From NCBI RefSeq assembly GCF_900230195.1, contig NZ_OCNE01000019.1:1-64000 (forward strand): a DNA stretch of 64,000 bases. The letters run 5' to 3'. The stretch comes from Streptomyces zhaozhouensis. GTDB lineage: Bacteria; Actinomycetota; Actinomycetes; Streptomycetales; Streptomycetaceae. Made by a program: the position numbers and the translations under genes. The notes under the pieces were generated by a model that ran no database searches, was not told where the DNA came from, and was given only the letters and a program-made list of their open reading frames with translations. How positions within the stretch are numbered: the first letter of the stretch is position 1; the number at the start of each line of letters is the position of its first letter. This document shows positions 56,580 through 64,000 of the stretch, piece by piece.

Positions 56580-57311
56580 CTACGCCGTCGGCAGCACCCG
56601 CACCCCCAACCGGGCGGCCAGCAGCGGCGCCAGCTCCACCAGCTGCCCCGGGCTGATCACCGCGCCCGCCAGCCGGTCGATGCCGCGCCCCGGCTCGAAC
56701 GAGGAGAGGCCGCGCAGGTCCACGTCCCGCAGCGTGGCGCCCGTGAGGTCCGGGGAACGCAGCTCGCAGTCGTCGAAGGAGACCCGCTCCAGGGTGGCGC
56801 CGCCGAAGTCGGGCTCGACCAGCACGCAGCCCTCGAAGGTGACGTCGACCAGCCGGGACTGCCGCAGGTTCAGATAGTCGATCTTGCCGCCGCGCACCAG
56901 CACCCGGGTGAGCCTGGCGCCGCCGCACTGCACCCCGCCCAGCCGGGCGTCGCTGATCTCCACGTCCCGCAGCTCCGCGTCGAGCAGCTCGACCCCGACG
57001 CCCCGCACCTCGGTCAGCAGGCTGTCCAGCAGCCGCGCGCCCCGCAGCACCGCCCGGTCCAGCACACAGCCCCGCAGCGCGCAGTCGAGAAACGTCGCCC
57101 CGGGCGCGAGGGCCCCGCTCAGGTCGCTGGAGACGAACTCGAACCCGTCGTAGTCCTCCTCGGCCGCGAGGCTCTCCGACGCGTCGAACACCTCCGGCTC
57201 CCGGGGCAGCGCGAGCCGCGGCCGCCGGGGCTCCGGCACCGCCCCGCCGCTCCCGGTCGCGCGCTTCCCGTTCTGACCCCTGCCCGTTCCGCTGCCCGTT
57301 CCGCTCACCAT
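56580..57311 (-). CDS. pentapeptide-repeat protein
   Basis: A 243-residue protein. After a basic, low-complexity leader (SGTGSGTGRGQNGKRATGSG) comes a run of A(D/N)LxX-type pentapeptides, e.g. DLSGALAPGATFLDCALRGC, LDRAVLRGARLLDSLL, ARLGGVQCGGARLTRVLVRG and PDLTGATLRDVDLRGL, which should form a right-handed beta helix. Such proteins can mimic DNA or bind partners, but most have unknown roles. The start at ATG 57311 (GTG 57308 possible) has only a weak ribosome site. Confidence 0.88.
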   Translation of the reverse strand: MVSGTGSGTGRGQNGKRATGSGGAVPEPRRPRLALPREPEVFDASESLAAEEDYDGFEFVSSDLSGALAPGATFLDCALRGCVLDRAVLRGARLLDSLLTEVRGVGVELLDAELRDVEISDARLGGVQCGGARLTRVLVRGGKIDYLNLRQSRLVDVTFEGCVLVEPDFGGATLERVSFDDCELRSPDLTGATLRDVDLRGLSSFEPGRGIDRLAGAVISPGQLVELAPLLAARLGVRVLPTA

Positions 57312-57378
57312 GCCGCCATCCTGCCGGGCGCCACTGACAGTCGCGGGTCGGGCCGGTCCGGCGGCGGCCCGGAGGGTG

Positions 57379-57409
57379 TTGACCTCAAGTCGACTTGAAG
57401 AAGCAGGCT
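57379..57409 (+). promoter_or_regulatory. MerR/SoxR-like promoter-operator
   Basis: TTGACC (57379-57384) and CAGGCT (57404-57409) are separated by 19 bases. CCTCAAGTCGACTTGAAG (57383-57400) overlaps the -35 and fills the spacer; it matches the SoxR box CCTCAAGTTAACTTGAGG at 15 of 18 positions. The layout is diagnostic of MerR-family control of the oxidoreductase gene starting at 57452. Confidence 0.75.
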
Positions 57410-57451
57410 GGGGCCGTCTCCGCACGAACCCCGAACGCCACGAGGAAGCCC

Positions 57452-58459
57452 ATGCGCGCCATCCGCCTGCACGCCTTCGGTCCCCCCGAGAACCTGACCT
57501 ACGAGACCGTCGAGGACCCCGCCCCCGGCCCCGGGCAGCTGCGGATAGCCGTCGCCGCCGCCGGGGTGCACCTGGTCGACGCGGCGCTGCGCCGGGGCGT
57601 CGAGCCCGGCGGCGTCTGGCCGCGGGTCGCACTGCCCACCGTCCCGGGCCGCGAGGTCGCCGGCACCGTCGACGCGGTGGGCGAGGGCGTCGACACCTCC
57701 TGGGTCGGCCAGCGGGTCTCCGCCCACCTCGGCATGGCGCCCGGCGGCTACGCGGAACTCGCCGTCACGGACGCCGCCAGGGCGCACCGGCTGCCCGAGG
57801 GGGTGCCGGAGACCGACGCCGTCGCCGTCCTGGGCACCGGCCGGATGACGATGGGGCTGCTGCGGTTCGCCGCGGTCGAACCGGGCGACACCGTGCTGGT
57901 GCTGGCGGCGGCCGGCGGGATCGGTTCGCTGCTGACGCAGTACGCGCGGCATCGCGGGGCCACGGTGATCGGGGCGGCCGGCGGACCGGAGAAGGTCGCG
58001 ACCGTGCGGGCGCTGGGCGCGGACCTCGCGGTCGACTACGACCGACCGGAGTGGACCGATGTCGTTCGTTCCGCCTTCGGCGAGCGACCGGTGCGGCATC
58101 TCTTCGAGGGCGTGGGCGGGGACCGGGCCCGCGCGGCCCTCGGGCTGCTCGGCAGGGGCGGCGGCCATGTCGCCTACGGCACGGCCTCGTCGGGCCTGGA
58201 CGGCGCCGAGCCGACCACCGCGTCCCCGGAGGAGCGTTCCGCGCTGGGCATCACCTCGCGGGTCGCGCTCGGCCCCGCGCTCTTCGAGCGGATCGGCGGC
58301 GCGGAGAACCTGCGGGTGCTGGAGGAGGAGGCGCTCACGCTGCTGGCGGACGGCGTCCTCGCGCCGTTGACCCGGCGGTTCCCGCTGGCCGAGGCGGCCG
58401 CCGCGCACCGCGCCCTGGAGGGCAGGGCCACCACGGGCAAGGTGGTCCTCCTCCCCTGA
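57452..58459 (+). CDS. zinc-independent MDR, quinone oxidoreductase-like
   Basis: A 335-residue medium-chain reductase. MRAIRLHAFGPPENLTYETV starts the GroES-like domain, and the NADPH-binding motif is VLVLAAAGGIGSLLTQYARH near 150, followed by VIGAAGGPEKVATVRALGAD. The zinc ligands of alcohol dehydrogenases are absent, placing it with NADPH:quinone oxidoreductases. GAGGAAG lies four to five bases before ATG 57452. An upstream TTG in the same frame falls inside the operator and is not used. Confidence 0.9.
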   Translation: MRAIRLHAFGPPENLTYETVEDPAPGPGQLRIAVAAAGVHLVDAALRRGVEPGGVWPRVALPTVPGREVAGTVDAVGEGVDTSWVGQRVSAHLGMAPGGYAELAVTDAARAHRLPEGVPETDAVAVLGTGRMTMGLLRFAAVEPGDTVLVLAAAGGIGSLLTQYARHRGATVIGAAGGPEKVATVRALGADLAVDYDRPEWTDVVRSAFGERPVRHLFEGVGGDRARAALGLLGRGGGHVAYGTASSGLDGAEPTTASPEERSALGITSRVALGPALFERIGGAENLRVLEEEALTLLADGVLAPLTRRFPLAEAAAAHRALEGRATTGKVVLLP

Positions 58460-58501
58460 ACCCGCGCCCCCGGGCCGGGGGGCGGGGGCGCGGAGCGGGG
58501 G

Positions 58502-58538
58502 GGTGCGGGACGCGCACGAGGGGCGCGCGTCCCGCACC
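58502..58538. terminator. bidirectional hairpin terminator
   Basis: A 14-bp perfect inverted repeat (58502-58515 and 58525-58538) lies between the convergent MDR and alpha-galactosidase genes. Confidence 0.85.
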
Positions 58539-58550
58539 GGCCGCCTCCGT

Positions 58551-60695
58551 TCACCCCTCCACGCGGTGCGCCTCCAGCAGCACCAGCCGCTCCGGGTGCT
58601 GGATCGGCGCGCGCACGCCGGCCTCGGCGAGCACCCGGCCGGGCAGCGTGACGCCCTCGCCCCACCAGGCCAGCGGGGTCAGCGCAGGCCCGCGCGACCG
58701 GTCGGCCGGCGGCAGCGGCGCGACGCGGTACAGCGCGTCGGGCACCAGGCCCGGCAGCCGCACGTTCCCGGACGGGACCCGCACGCCGGTGGCGACCTGT
58801 GCGAGCGCGAAGACCGCGTGCCCGCCGTCCTCCGCGACCACGCCGTGCACCCACAGCGCCGGGTCCGCGTGGTCCTCGCGCACCACGCGGCCGGTGTGCA
58901 GCAGCGGCCGGAGCCGCTTGTGGAGGGCGATCCACTCGGCGAGCGCGGCCCGGTCCTCGGGCGAGGCGCTGGTCAGGTCCCACTCGATCCCGAAGTGGCC
59001 GAAGAGCGCGGTGCCGGCGCGGAACTCCAGGCCGTGGGTGCGTCCCGTGGTGTGCGCCGTCGGCGCGCCGACGTGCGCCCCCATCAGCTCGGGGGGCAGC
59101 AGCACGCCGGTCCAGCGCTGGATGCGCTGCCGCTCCAGGGCGTCGATGCAGTCGCTGGTCCACACCCGGTCGGTGCGCTCCAGGATGCCGAGGTCGACCC
59201 GGCCGCCGCCGGAGGAGCAGGACTCGATCTCCAACTCCGGGTGGCGTCGGCGCAGTTCGTCCAGGAGCCGGTAGACCGCGCGGGTCTGCGCGTGCACCCC
59301 CGCCCGGCCGGTGGGGCCATGGCCGGCCTCCACCAGGTCCCGGTTGTGGTCCCACTTCAGATAGGTCAGCGCGTACTCGCCGACCAGCGCGTCCAGCCGT
59401 TCCAGCAGATAGGCGTACGCCTCCGGGTTGCCGAGGTCCAGCACCTGCTGGTTCCGGGACTCCGGGGGCAGCCGGCCGCCGGTCGCCATGATCCACTCGG
59501 GGTGGGCGCGGGCCAGGTCGGAGTCGGGGCTGACCATCTCCGGCTCGACCCACAGGCCGAACTCCAACCCCAGGCCCCGGACGTACTCGGCCAACGGATG
59601 CAGCCCCTCGGGCCACACGGTCTCGTCCACGTACCAGTCGCCGAGCCCGGCCCGGTCGTTCCGCCGGCCCCGGAACCAGCCGTCGTCCAGCACGAAGCGC
59701 TCGGCGCCGACCTCGGCGGCGGCGTCCGCCAGCTCCTTGAGCTTGGGCAGCTCGTGGCGGAAGTAGACGGCCTCCCAGACGTTGAGGGTGACCGGGCGCG
59801 GACCGGACGGGTGGTGCGGCCTGGCGCGCAGATACCCGTGGAAGCGGCCGGCCAGCTCGTCGAGGCCGTGCCGCCCGTAGCTGCCGAAGACCCACGGAGA
59901 GGTGTAGCTCTCCCCCGGACCGAGGATGATCTCGCCGGGCAGCGGCAGCTCGCCGCCGGCCAGCAGGGAGACGCCGGTGTGGGTGCGCTCGGCGAGGGAA
60001 CGGTGGTTGCCGCTCCAGCCGACGTGCAGCCCCCAGACCTCACCGGTGCGGAAGCCGAAGCCCGCCTCGCCCGCGAGATGCACGGTCACCGCGTCCGTCC
60101 CGGTGCGGCCCTTGCGACCGTCCCGCAGATGGGTGCCAAGGGTGAACGCGTGCCGCTGCGGGGTGCGTTCGCGCAGGTGGCGGCCGGTCATGTCGAGGAG
60201 TTCCGTGGCGCGTTCCGGCAGCGGGAGGGCCAGCAGCAGCCCGTCCAGGGTGAACGGGGCGGCGTCCTCCCCGGCGAGGCTGGTGAGCCCGGCCCGCTGG
60301 CGCACCAGGCCGCTGTCGGTCAGCTCGATCTCCAGCCGCAGTTCGAGAGCGGCGACCGGGTCCTCGGCGACCACCGTCAGCGCACGGCCCTCGACGCGCC
60401 GGGAGGTGACGGCGAAGGCCGTGGAGAAGTCGGTGCCGGCGCGGTGCCCGGTGAGCCCCGGTGTGCCCTGCCAGCCGGCCGAGTGCTCGGGGAGGAGGGC
60501 CAGCGGCACCACGACGTCCACGTTGTTCCAGGCGACCTGCGGGACCGCGGCGCGGGCCATGGCCGCCATGGTCTCCCCGGTCAGCTCGCCCAGGTCGGCG
60601 CCCCAGTGCACGACCCGGGGCAGGCCGTCCCCGGTGCAGTCGAGCACCAGCGCGGTGCCGGCCGCGCGGAAGTTGAGGTACGACCCATCGTGCAT
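58551..60695 (-). CDS. alpha-galactosidase, GH36
   Basis: A 714-residue intracellular-type glycoside hydrolase with no signal peptide. The N-terminal beta domain (1-330) precedes a TIM barrel: FVLDDGWFRGRRNDRAGLGD, GLEFGLWVEPEMVSPDSDLA, nucleophile Asp 449 in YLKWDHNRDL, CSSGGGRVDLGILERTD and acid/base Asp 515 in VWTSDCIDALERQRIQ. It hydrolyses alpha-1,6-galactosides such as melibiose and raffinose. AAGGGA six bases before the ATG supports the start. The nearby MsiK could energise uptake of its substrates. Confidence 0.95.
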   Translation of the reverse strand: MHDGSYLNFRAAGTALVLDCTGDGLPRVVHWGADLGELTGETMAAMARAAVPQVAWNNVDVVVPLALLPEHSAGWQGTPGLTGHRAGTDFSTAFAVTSRRVEGRALTVVAEDPVAALELRLEIELTDSGLVRQRAGLTSLAGEDAAPFTLDGLLLALPLPERATELLDMTGRHLRERTPQRHAFTLGTHLRDGRKGRTGTDAVTVHLAGEAGFGFRTGEVWGLHVGWSGNHRSLAERTHTGVSLLAGGELPLPGEIILGPGESYTSPWVFGSYGRHGLDELAGRFHGYLRARPHHPSGPRPVTLNVWEAVYFRHELPKLKELADAAAEVGAERFVLDDGWFRGRRNDRAGLGDWYVDETVWPEGLHPLAEYVRGLGLEFGLWVEPEMVSPDSDLARAHPEWIMATGGRLPPESRNQQVLDLGNPEAYAYLLERLDALVGEYALTYLKWDHNRDLVEAGHGPTGRAGVHAQTRAVYRLLDELRRRHPELEIESCSSGGGRVDLGILERTDRVWTSDCIDALERQRIQRWTGVLLPPELMGAHVGAPTAHTTGRTHGLEFRAGTALFGHFGIEWDLTSASPEDRAALAEWIALHKRLRPLLHTGRVVREDHADPALWVHGVVAEDGGHAVFALAQVATGVRVPSGNVRLPGLVPDALYRVAPLPPADRSRGPALTPLAWWGEGVTLPGRVLAEAGVRAPIQHPERLVLLEAHRVEG

Positions 60696-60991
60696 CGGCG
60701 ATCCCTTGTTCGCTCATGTTGAGACGTGCGCGGTTATTTCTATGTTCGCCCGCCCCGGCCGGTCAACAGGGCGCCCGCGCCACAGGCTTCGCCCTCTCGC
60801 CCCCGCCCGGCGGGCACCGGGACGGCACCGGCTCCAGGAGTCGCGGAAGCCGCCTCCGCACCCCCCGTCAGCCACTGACGCTCGGTCACAAAAACATCAC
60901 GGTGCGCCGATACCGCGACCCCCCGGCCCCACCGGACGACATCATCAGCGCACCCCCCACAACACCGCTCGCACGACCCGGAGGGGGAACC

Positions 60992-61585
60992 ATGACCGAT
61001 CAACCCGGCTGGCCGCAGGGAAGGGGCCCCGGCGATACGCCACCGCACGCCGGGGTTCCCGGCGCTCACCCCATGCCCCCCGCCCCACCCCGCAGCCAGC
61101 GCAAGACGCTCCTCACCCACGGGGCGGTCGGCATCGTCTGCCTCCTGGTCGGGGTCGGCATCGGCGCGGCGGGCGACACCGAGGAGGACACCGACGCCAG
61201 CGCGGAGCCGTCCCTGTCCGTGTCGGCGGGTGAGGAGGCCCTCGCCGAGCAGCGGGCGGCGGACCCCGCTCCCGCCGACGACGCGGAACCGGAACCGGAA
61301 GCCGAACCCGAACCGGAGCCCGAGCCGGAGCCGCAAGGGCCGGCCGAGGCATTCTCCGACGGCGTCCACCTCGCGGGCGAGGACATCGCGCCAGGCGAGT
61401 ACACCACCGACGGCCCGGACCCGGACGACGTGTGGCCAATGTGCTACTGGTCCCGCAACAGCGATTCCAGCGGCGAGTTCGAGGCGATCATCGCCAACGA
61501 GAACCTCCAGGGCCCCGGCCGCGTGACCATCAACGACGGTGAGTACCTGGAGGCCTCCGGCGGCTGCGAGTGGAACCTCGCCTAG
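60992..61585 (+). CDS. membrane-anchored protein with conserved C-terminal extracellular domain
   Basis: A 197-residue protein. A proline-rich cytoplasmic leader is followed by one membrane helix (about 40-60, LLTHGAVGIVCLLVGVGIGA), an acidic linker with an EPEPEAEPEPEPEPEP run (about 100-115), and a compact C-terminal domain: DGVHLAGEDIAPGEYTTDGP, MCYWSRNSDSSGEFEAII and a last GCEWNLA. That domain, with one Cys pair, recurs widely in Streptomyces exported proteins; its function is unknown. GGAGGGGG five bases before ATG 60992 is a strong ribosome site. Confidence 0.85.
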   Translation: MTDQPGWPQGRGPGDTPPHAGVPGAHPMPPAPPRSQRKTLLTHGAVGIVCLLVGVGIGAAGDTEEDTDASAEPSLSVSAGEEALAEQRAADPAPADDAEPEPEAEPEPEPEPEPQGPAEAFSDGVHLAGEDIAPGEYTTDGPDPDDVWPMCYWSRNSDSSGEFEAIIANENLQGPGRVTINDGEYLEASGGCEWNLA

Positions 61586-61802
61586 ACGGCGTCCGCCCAG
61601 TCTCCACGCCGAAGAGGCTGGGCGGACACTCGGGCGGGCGCCCGGAACAGCGGAAACCGGTCAGCACCGGAGAAACCGCCCCCTCCGCGTCAGAGCACGC
61701 CGAAGCAGGGGGTACGCGTGGTCGAACGAGTGGCGCGCCCTGGTCGCCGCGGCCGAGCCGGAGAACCGCGGACCGCGAAGAAGGCCGGAGAGGGACGGCG
61801 TG

Positions 61803-61876
61803 AGCCGCCTGTCGGATTCGAACCGACGACCTGCTGTTTACAAGACAGCTGCTCTGGCCAACTGAGCTAAGGCGGC
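61803..61876 (-). tRNA. tRNA-Thr (UGU)
   Basis: The minus strand folds as a 74-base cloverleaf. The acceptor stem is GCCGCCT/AGGCGGC with discriminator U, the anticodon loop in CTGTCTTGTAAACAG carries UGU, and the T arm is GTCGGTTCGAATCCGAC. CCA is not encoded. Confidence 0.97.
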
Positions 61877-61981
61877 GAGTGCCCGTGCGTCCTGGCGCCC
61901 TCAAGGCCGGACCAGCCTACACGCCCGCAGGTGACGGGTGTCGGCCGGTGGGAGGGACGAGGAATTTTTTGCCGGTAGGTA

Positions 61982-62011
61982 CTGACTTTTATATTGCTTT
62001 CGAGTTAGGTT
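61982..62011 (+). promoter_or_regulatory. candidate msiK promoter
   Basis: CTGACT (61982-61987) and TAGGTT (62006-62011) are 18 bases apart in an unusually AT-rich stretch (TTTTATATTGCTTT). The A/T bias here stands out against the rest of the window. The leader to the msiK ATG is about 80 bases. Confidence 0.5.
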
Positions 62012-62096
62012 CACCGTGCGTCCATTCACATGGTCGTTACACCTTCCTACTCGGATCGTCCGGCACGTTCCTGCCGGTAGAAGGAGACAACACGAC

Positions 62097-63227
<1,131 letters not shown>

Positions 63228-63244
63228 CCCGAAGCGCGCCACCG

Positions 63245-63282
63245 GGGCCGCGTTCCCACCCAGAGCGGGTGGGGCGCGGCCC
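63245..63282 (+). terminator. msiK terminator
   Basis: GGGCCGCG-CCCACCC pairs with GGGTGGG-CGCGGCCC (small internal bulge, 5-base loop) 17 bp after the stop. Confidence 0.75.
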
Positions 63283-63284
63283 TT

Positions 63285-63421
63285 CGGCGTTCCCACGTGC
63301 TCTTCCGGCGTACCCACCCGCCCCTCGGCGTTCCCACCCGCCCCTCGGCGTTTCCACGCGCCCTTCGGCGTCTCCACCCGCCCCTCGGCGTTTCCACGTG
63401 CCCTTCGGCGGCACGCCCCTC
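63285..63421. repeat. 20-bp minisatellite
   Basis: About six and a half copies of a 20-bp unit close to CGGCGTTCCCACCCGCCCCT, each with one to three changes, lie directly after the msiK terminator. No gene is supported between 63283 and 63728. Confidence 0.9.
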
Positions 63422-63728
63422 GGTATCGCCGTGCCCTCGGCGCTCCTCGGGCGTCGCTCCCCCGCGCAGCGGGCGACAAGAACCCACGGAGGTCAACGCC
63501 CGCGTCAACGCCCCTCGGAGAAATTCCCGCACGGCGTCACTCGTGCGGGTGACGGAATGCCATCAACCCACCACACCTCGCTACGATTCGGCTCGTGCCA
63601 TCCACAAGGCCCCTACTCGGGGCCCGGCTTGGCCCCGTGGCCGGGTGCCCCCGCGCCGCGCCACCAACGCACGCCTCCCACCCACCGTTTCGCGTCACCG
63701 TTTCGCGAGGAAGCGCGAGGAAGACACC

Positions 63729-64000
63729 GTGAACCAGGCACTCCGCCACATCGGCAGAAGTCTCGCCGTCGCCCTGCCAGCCGTGCTGGTGCTCTCCGGC
63801 ACACTCGCCGTCACGCGCGTGCCCTGGGCCTCCCCTCCCTCCGAGGTGCAGATGCTCACGGCCGCCGCCGAGCAGGAGGCGCACGCGCCGCAGGACCTGC
63901 TGCGCGACAGCCTGTTGACGACGCTGCGGCAGCAGGACCCGTCGGTGGCGCTCACCGGCCTGCAGACCGCGGTCGACGAGGACCCCTCCCTCGCCCCGCA
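63729..64000 (+). CDS. secreted or membrane-anchored protein, N-terminal part (partial)
   Basis: GTG at 63729 follows GAGGAAG at five bases and opens a frame to the window edge (90 residues). The protein starts NQALRHIGRSLAVALPAVLV and LSGTLAVTRVPWA, an export signal or anchor, then turns hydrophilic and helical (MLTAAAEQEAHAPQDLLRDS, LLTTLRQQDPSVALTGLQTA). I do not recognise the family; the rest lies outside the window. Confidence 0.7.
   Translation, partial: MNQALRHIGRSLAVALPAVLVLSGTLAVTRVPWASPPSEVQMLTAAAEQEAHAPQDLLRDSLLTTLRQQDPSVALTGLQTAVDEDPSLAP

Noticed and set aside
57395..57451. TTG start giving a longer quinone oxidoreductase
   Set aside because: The TTG lies within the -35/-10 operator region; the ATG at 57452 has a ribosome binding site and matches family N-termini.
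63233..63532. Minus-strand frame with GRVETPKG-type protein repeats
   Set aside because: Produced by the 20-bp minisatellite; no start signal and no family.

Overview
The window is very GC-rich (roughly 70% or more by eye). It has G/C-ending codons, many GTG starts, overlapping stop/start codons, futalosine-era menaquinone tailoring genes, an MsiK-type sugar ATPase and an actinobacterial 14-gene nuo operon. All of this points to a Streptomyces or a close relative, chromosomal core region. The order kor, two-component system, partial nuo, htpX, and separately a complete nuoA-N, matches what I remember of S. coelicolor; I could not check this.

Layout. 1-3.7 kb is the decayed right end of an integrated mobile element. 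It holds the N-terminus of a type VII-secreted polymorphic toxin running off the left edge, frameshifted cargo, a (CTG)10 tract, a 3-repeat type I-E-like CRISPR array without cas genes, and scraps of an excisionase and a tyrosine integrase ending 195 bp from an intact tRNA-Tyr. 3.9-8.2 kb has housekeeping genes: YajQ, CorA, DedA, YccF and HtpX. 8.4-17.9 kb is a second, incomplete complex I operon on the minus strand, nuoABCHIJKLMN, with no nuoD, E, F or G. 18-24.5 kb runs the other way: two paralogous sensor kinases sharing a 586-bp nearly identical kinase segment, a LuxR-type response regulator, and the two-subunit 2-oxoacid:ferredoxin oxidoreductase KorAB. 24.6-32 kb has Uma2, RarD, small membrane proteins, a LolA-like protein, a trans-polyprenyl diphosphate synthase, fumarylacetoacetase and an acidic lipoprotein.

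32.7-48.9 kb is the complete 14-gene nuoA-N operon on the minus strand. It has a Rex-type redox operator upstream of nuoA and arrays of a dispersed Streptomyces-like repeat at both ends. 49.7-54.4 kb has a TSUP transporter, an NlpC/P60 hydrolase, a MenJ-like reductase, a MenG methyltransferase and a small secreted protein. 54.4-58.5 kb has an SDR and a quinone-oxidoreductase-like enzyme, each behind a promoter with a 19-nt spacer filled by a palindrome (MerR-family layout), plus PAP2 and pentapeptide-repeat proteins. 58.5-64 kb has a GH36 alpha-galactosidase, a secreted/anchored protein, tRNA-Thr, msiK, a 20-bp minisatellite and the start of a secreted protein cut by the window edge.

How it fits together. 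Polyprenyl synthase, MenG and MenJ make and tailor the menaquinone that Complex I reduces. The complete Nuo takes electrons from NADH under a Rex operator. The second Nuo lacks the NADH module and NuoD, shows no Rex site, and sits next to a ferredoxin-reducing KorAB and its own two-component system. A ferredoxin-linked or otherwise non-NADH role is therefore the most interesting hypothesis here.
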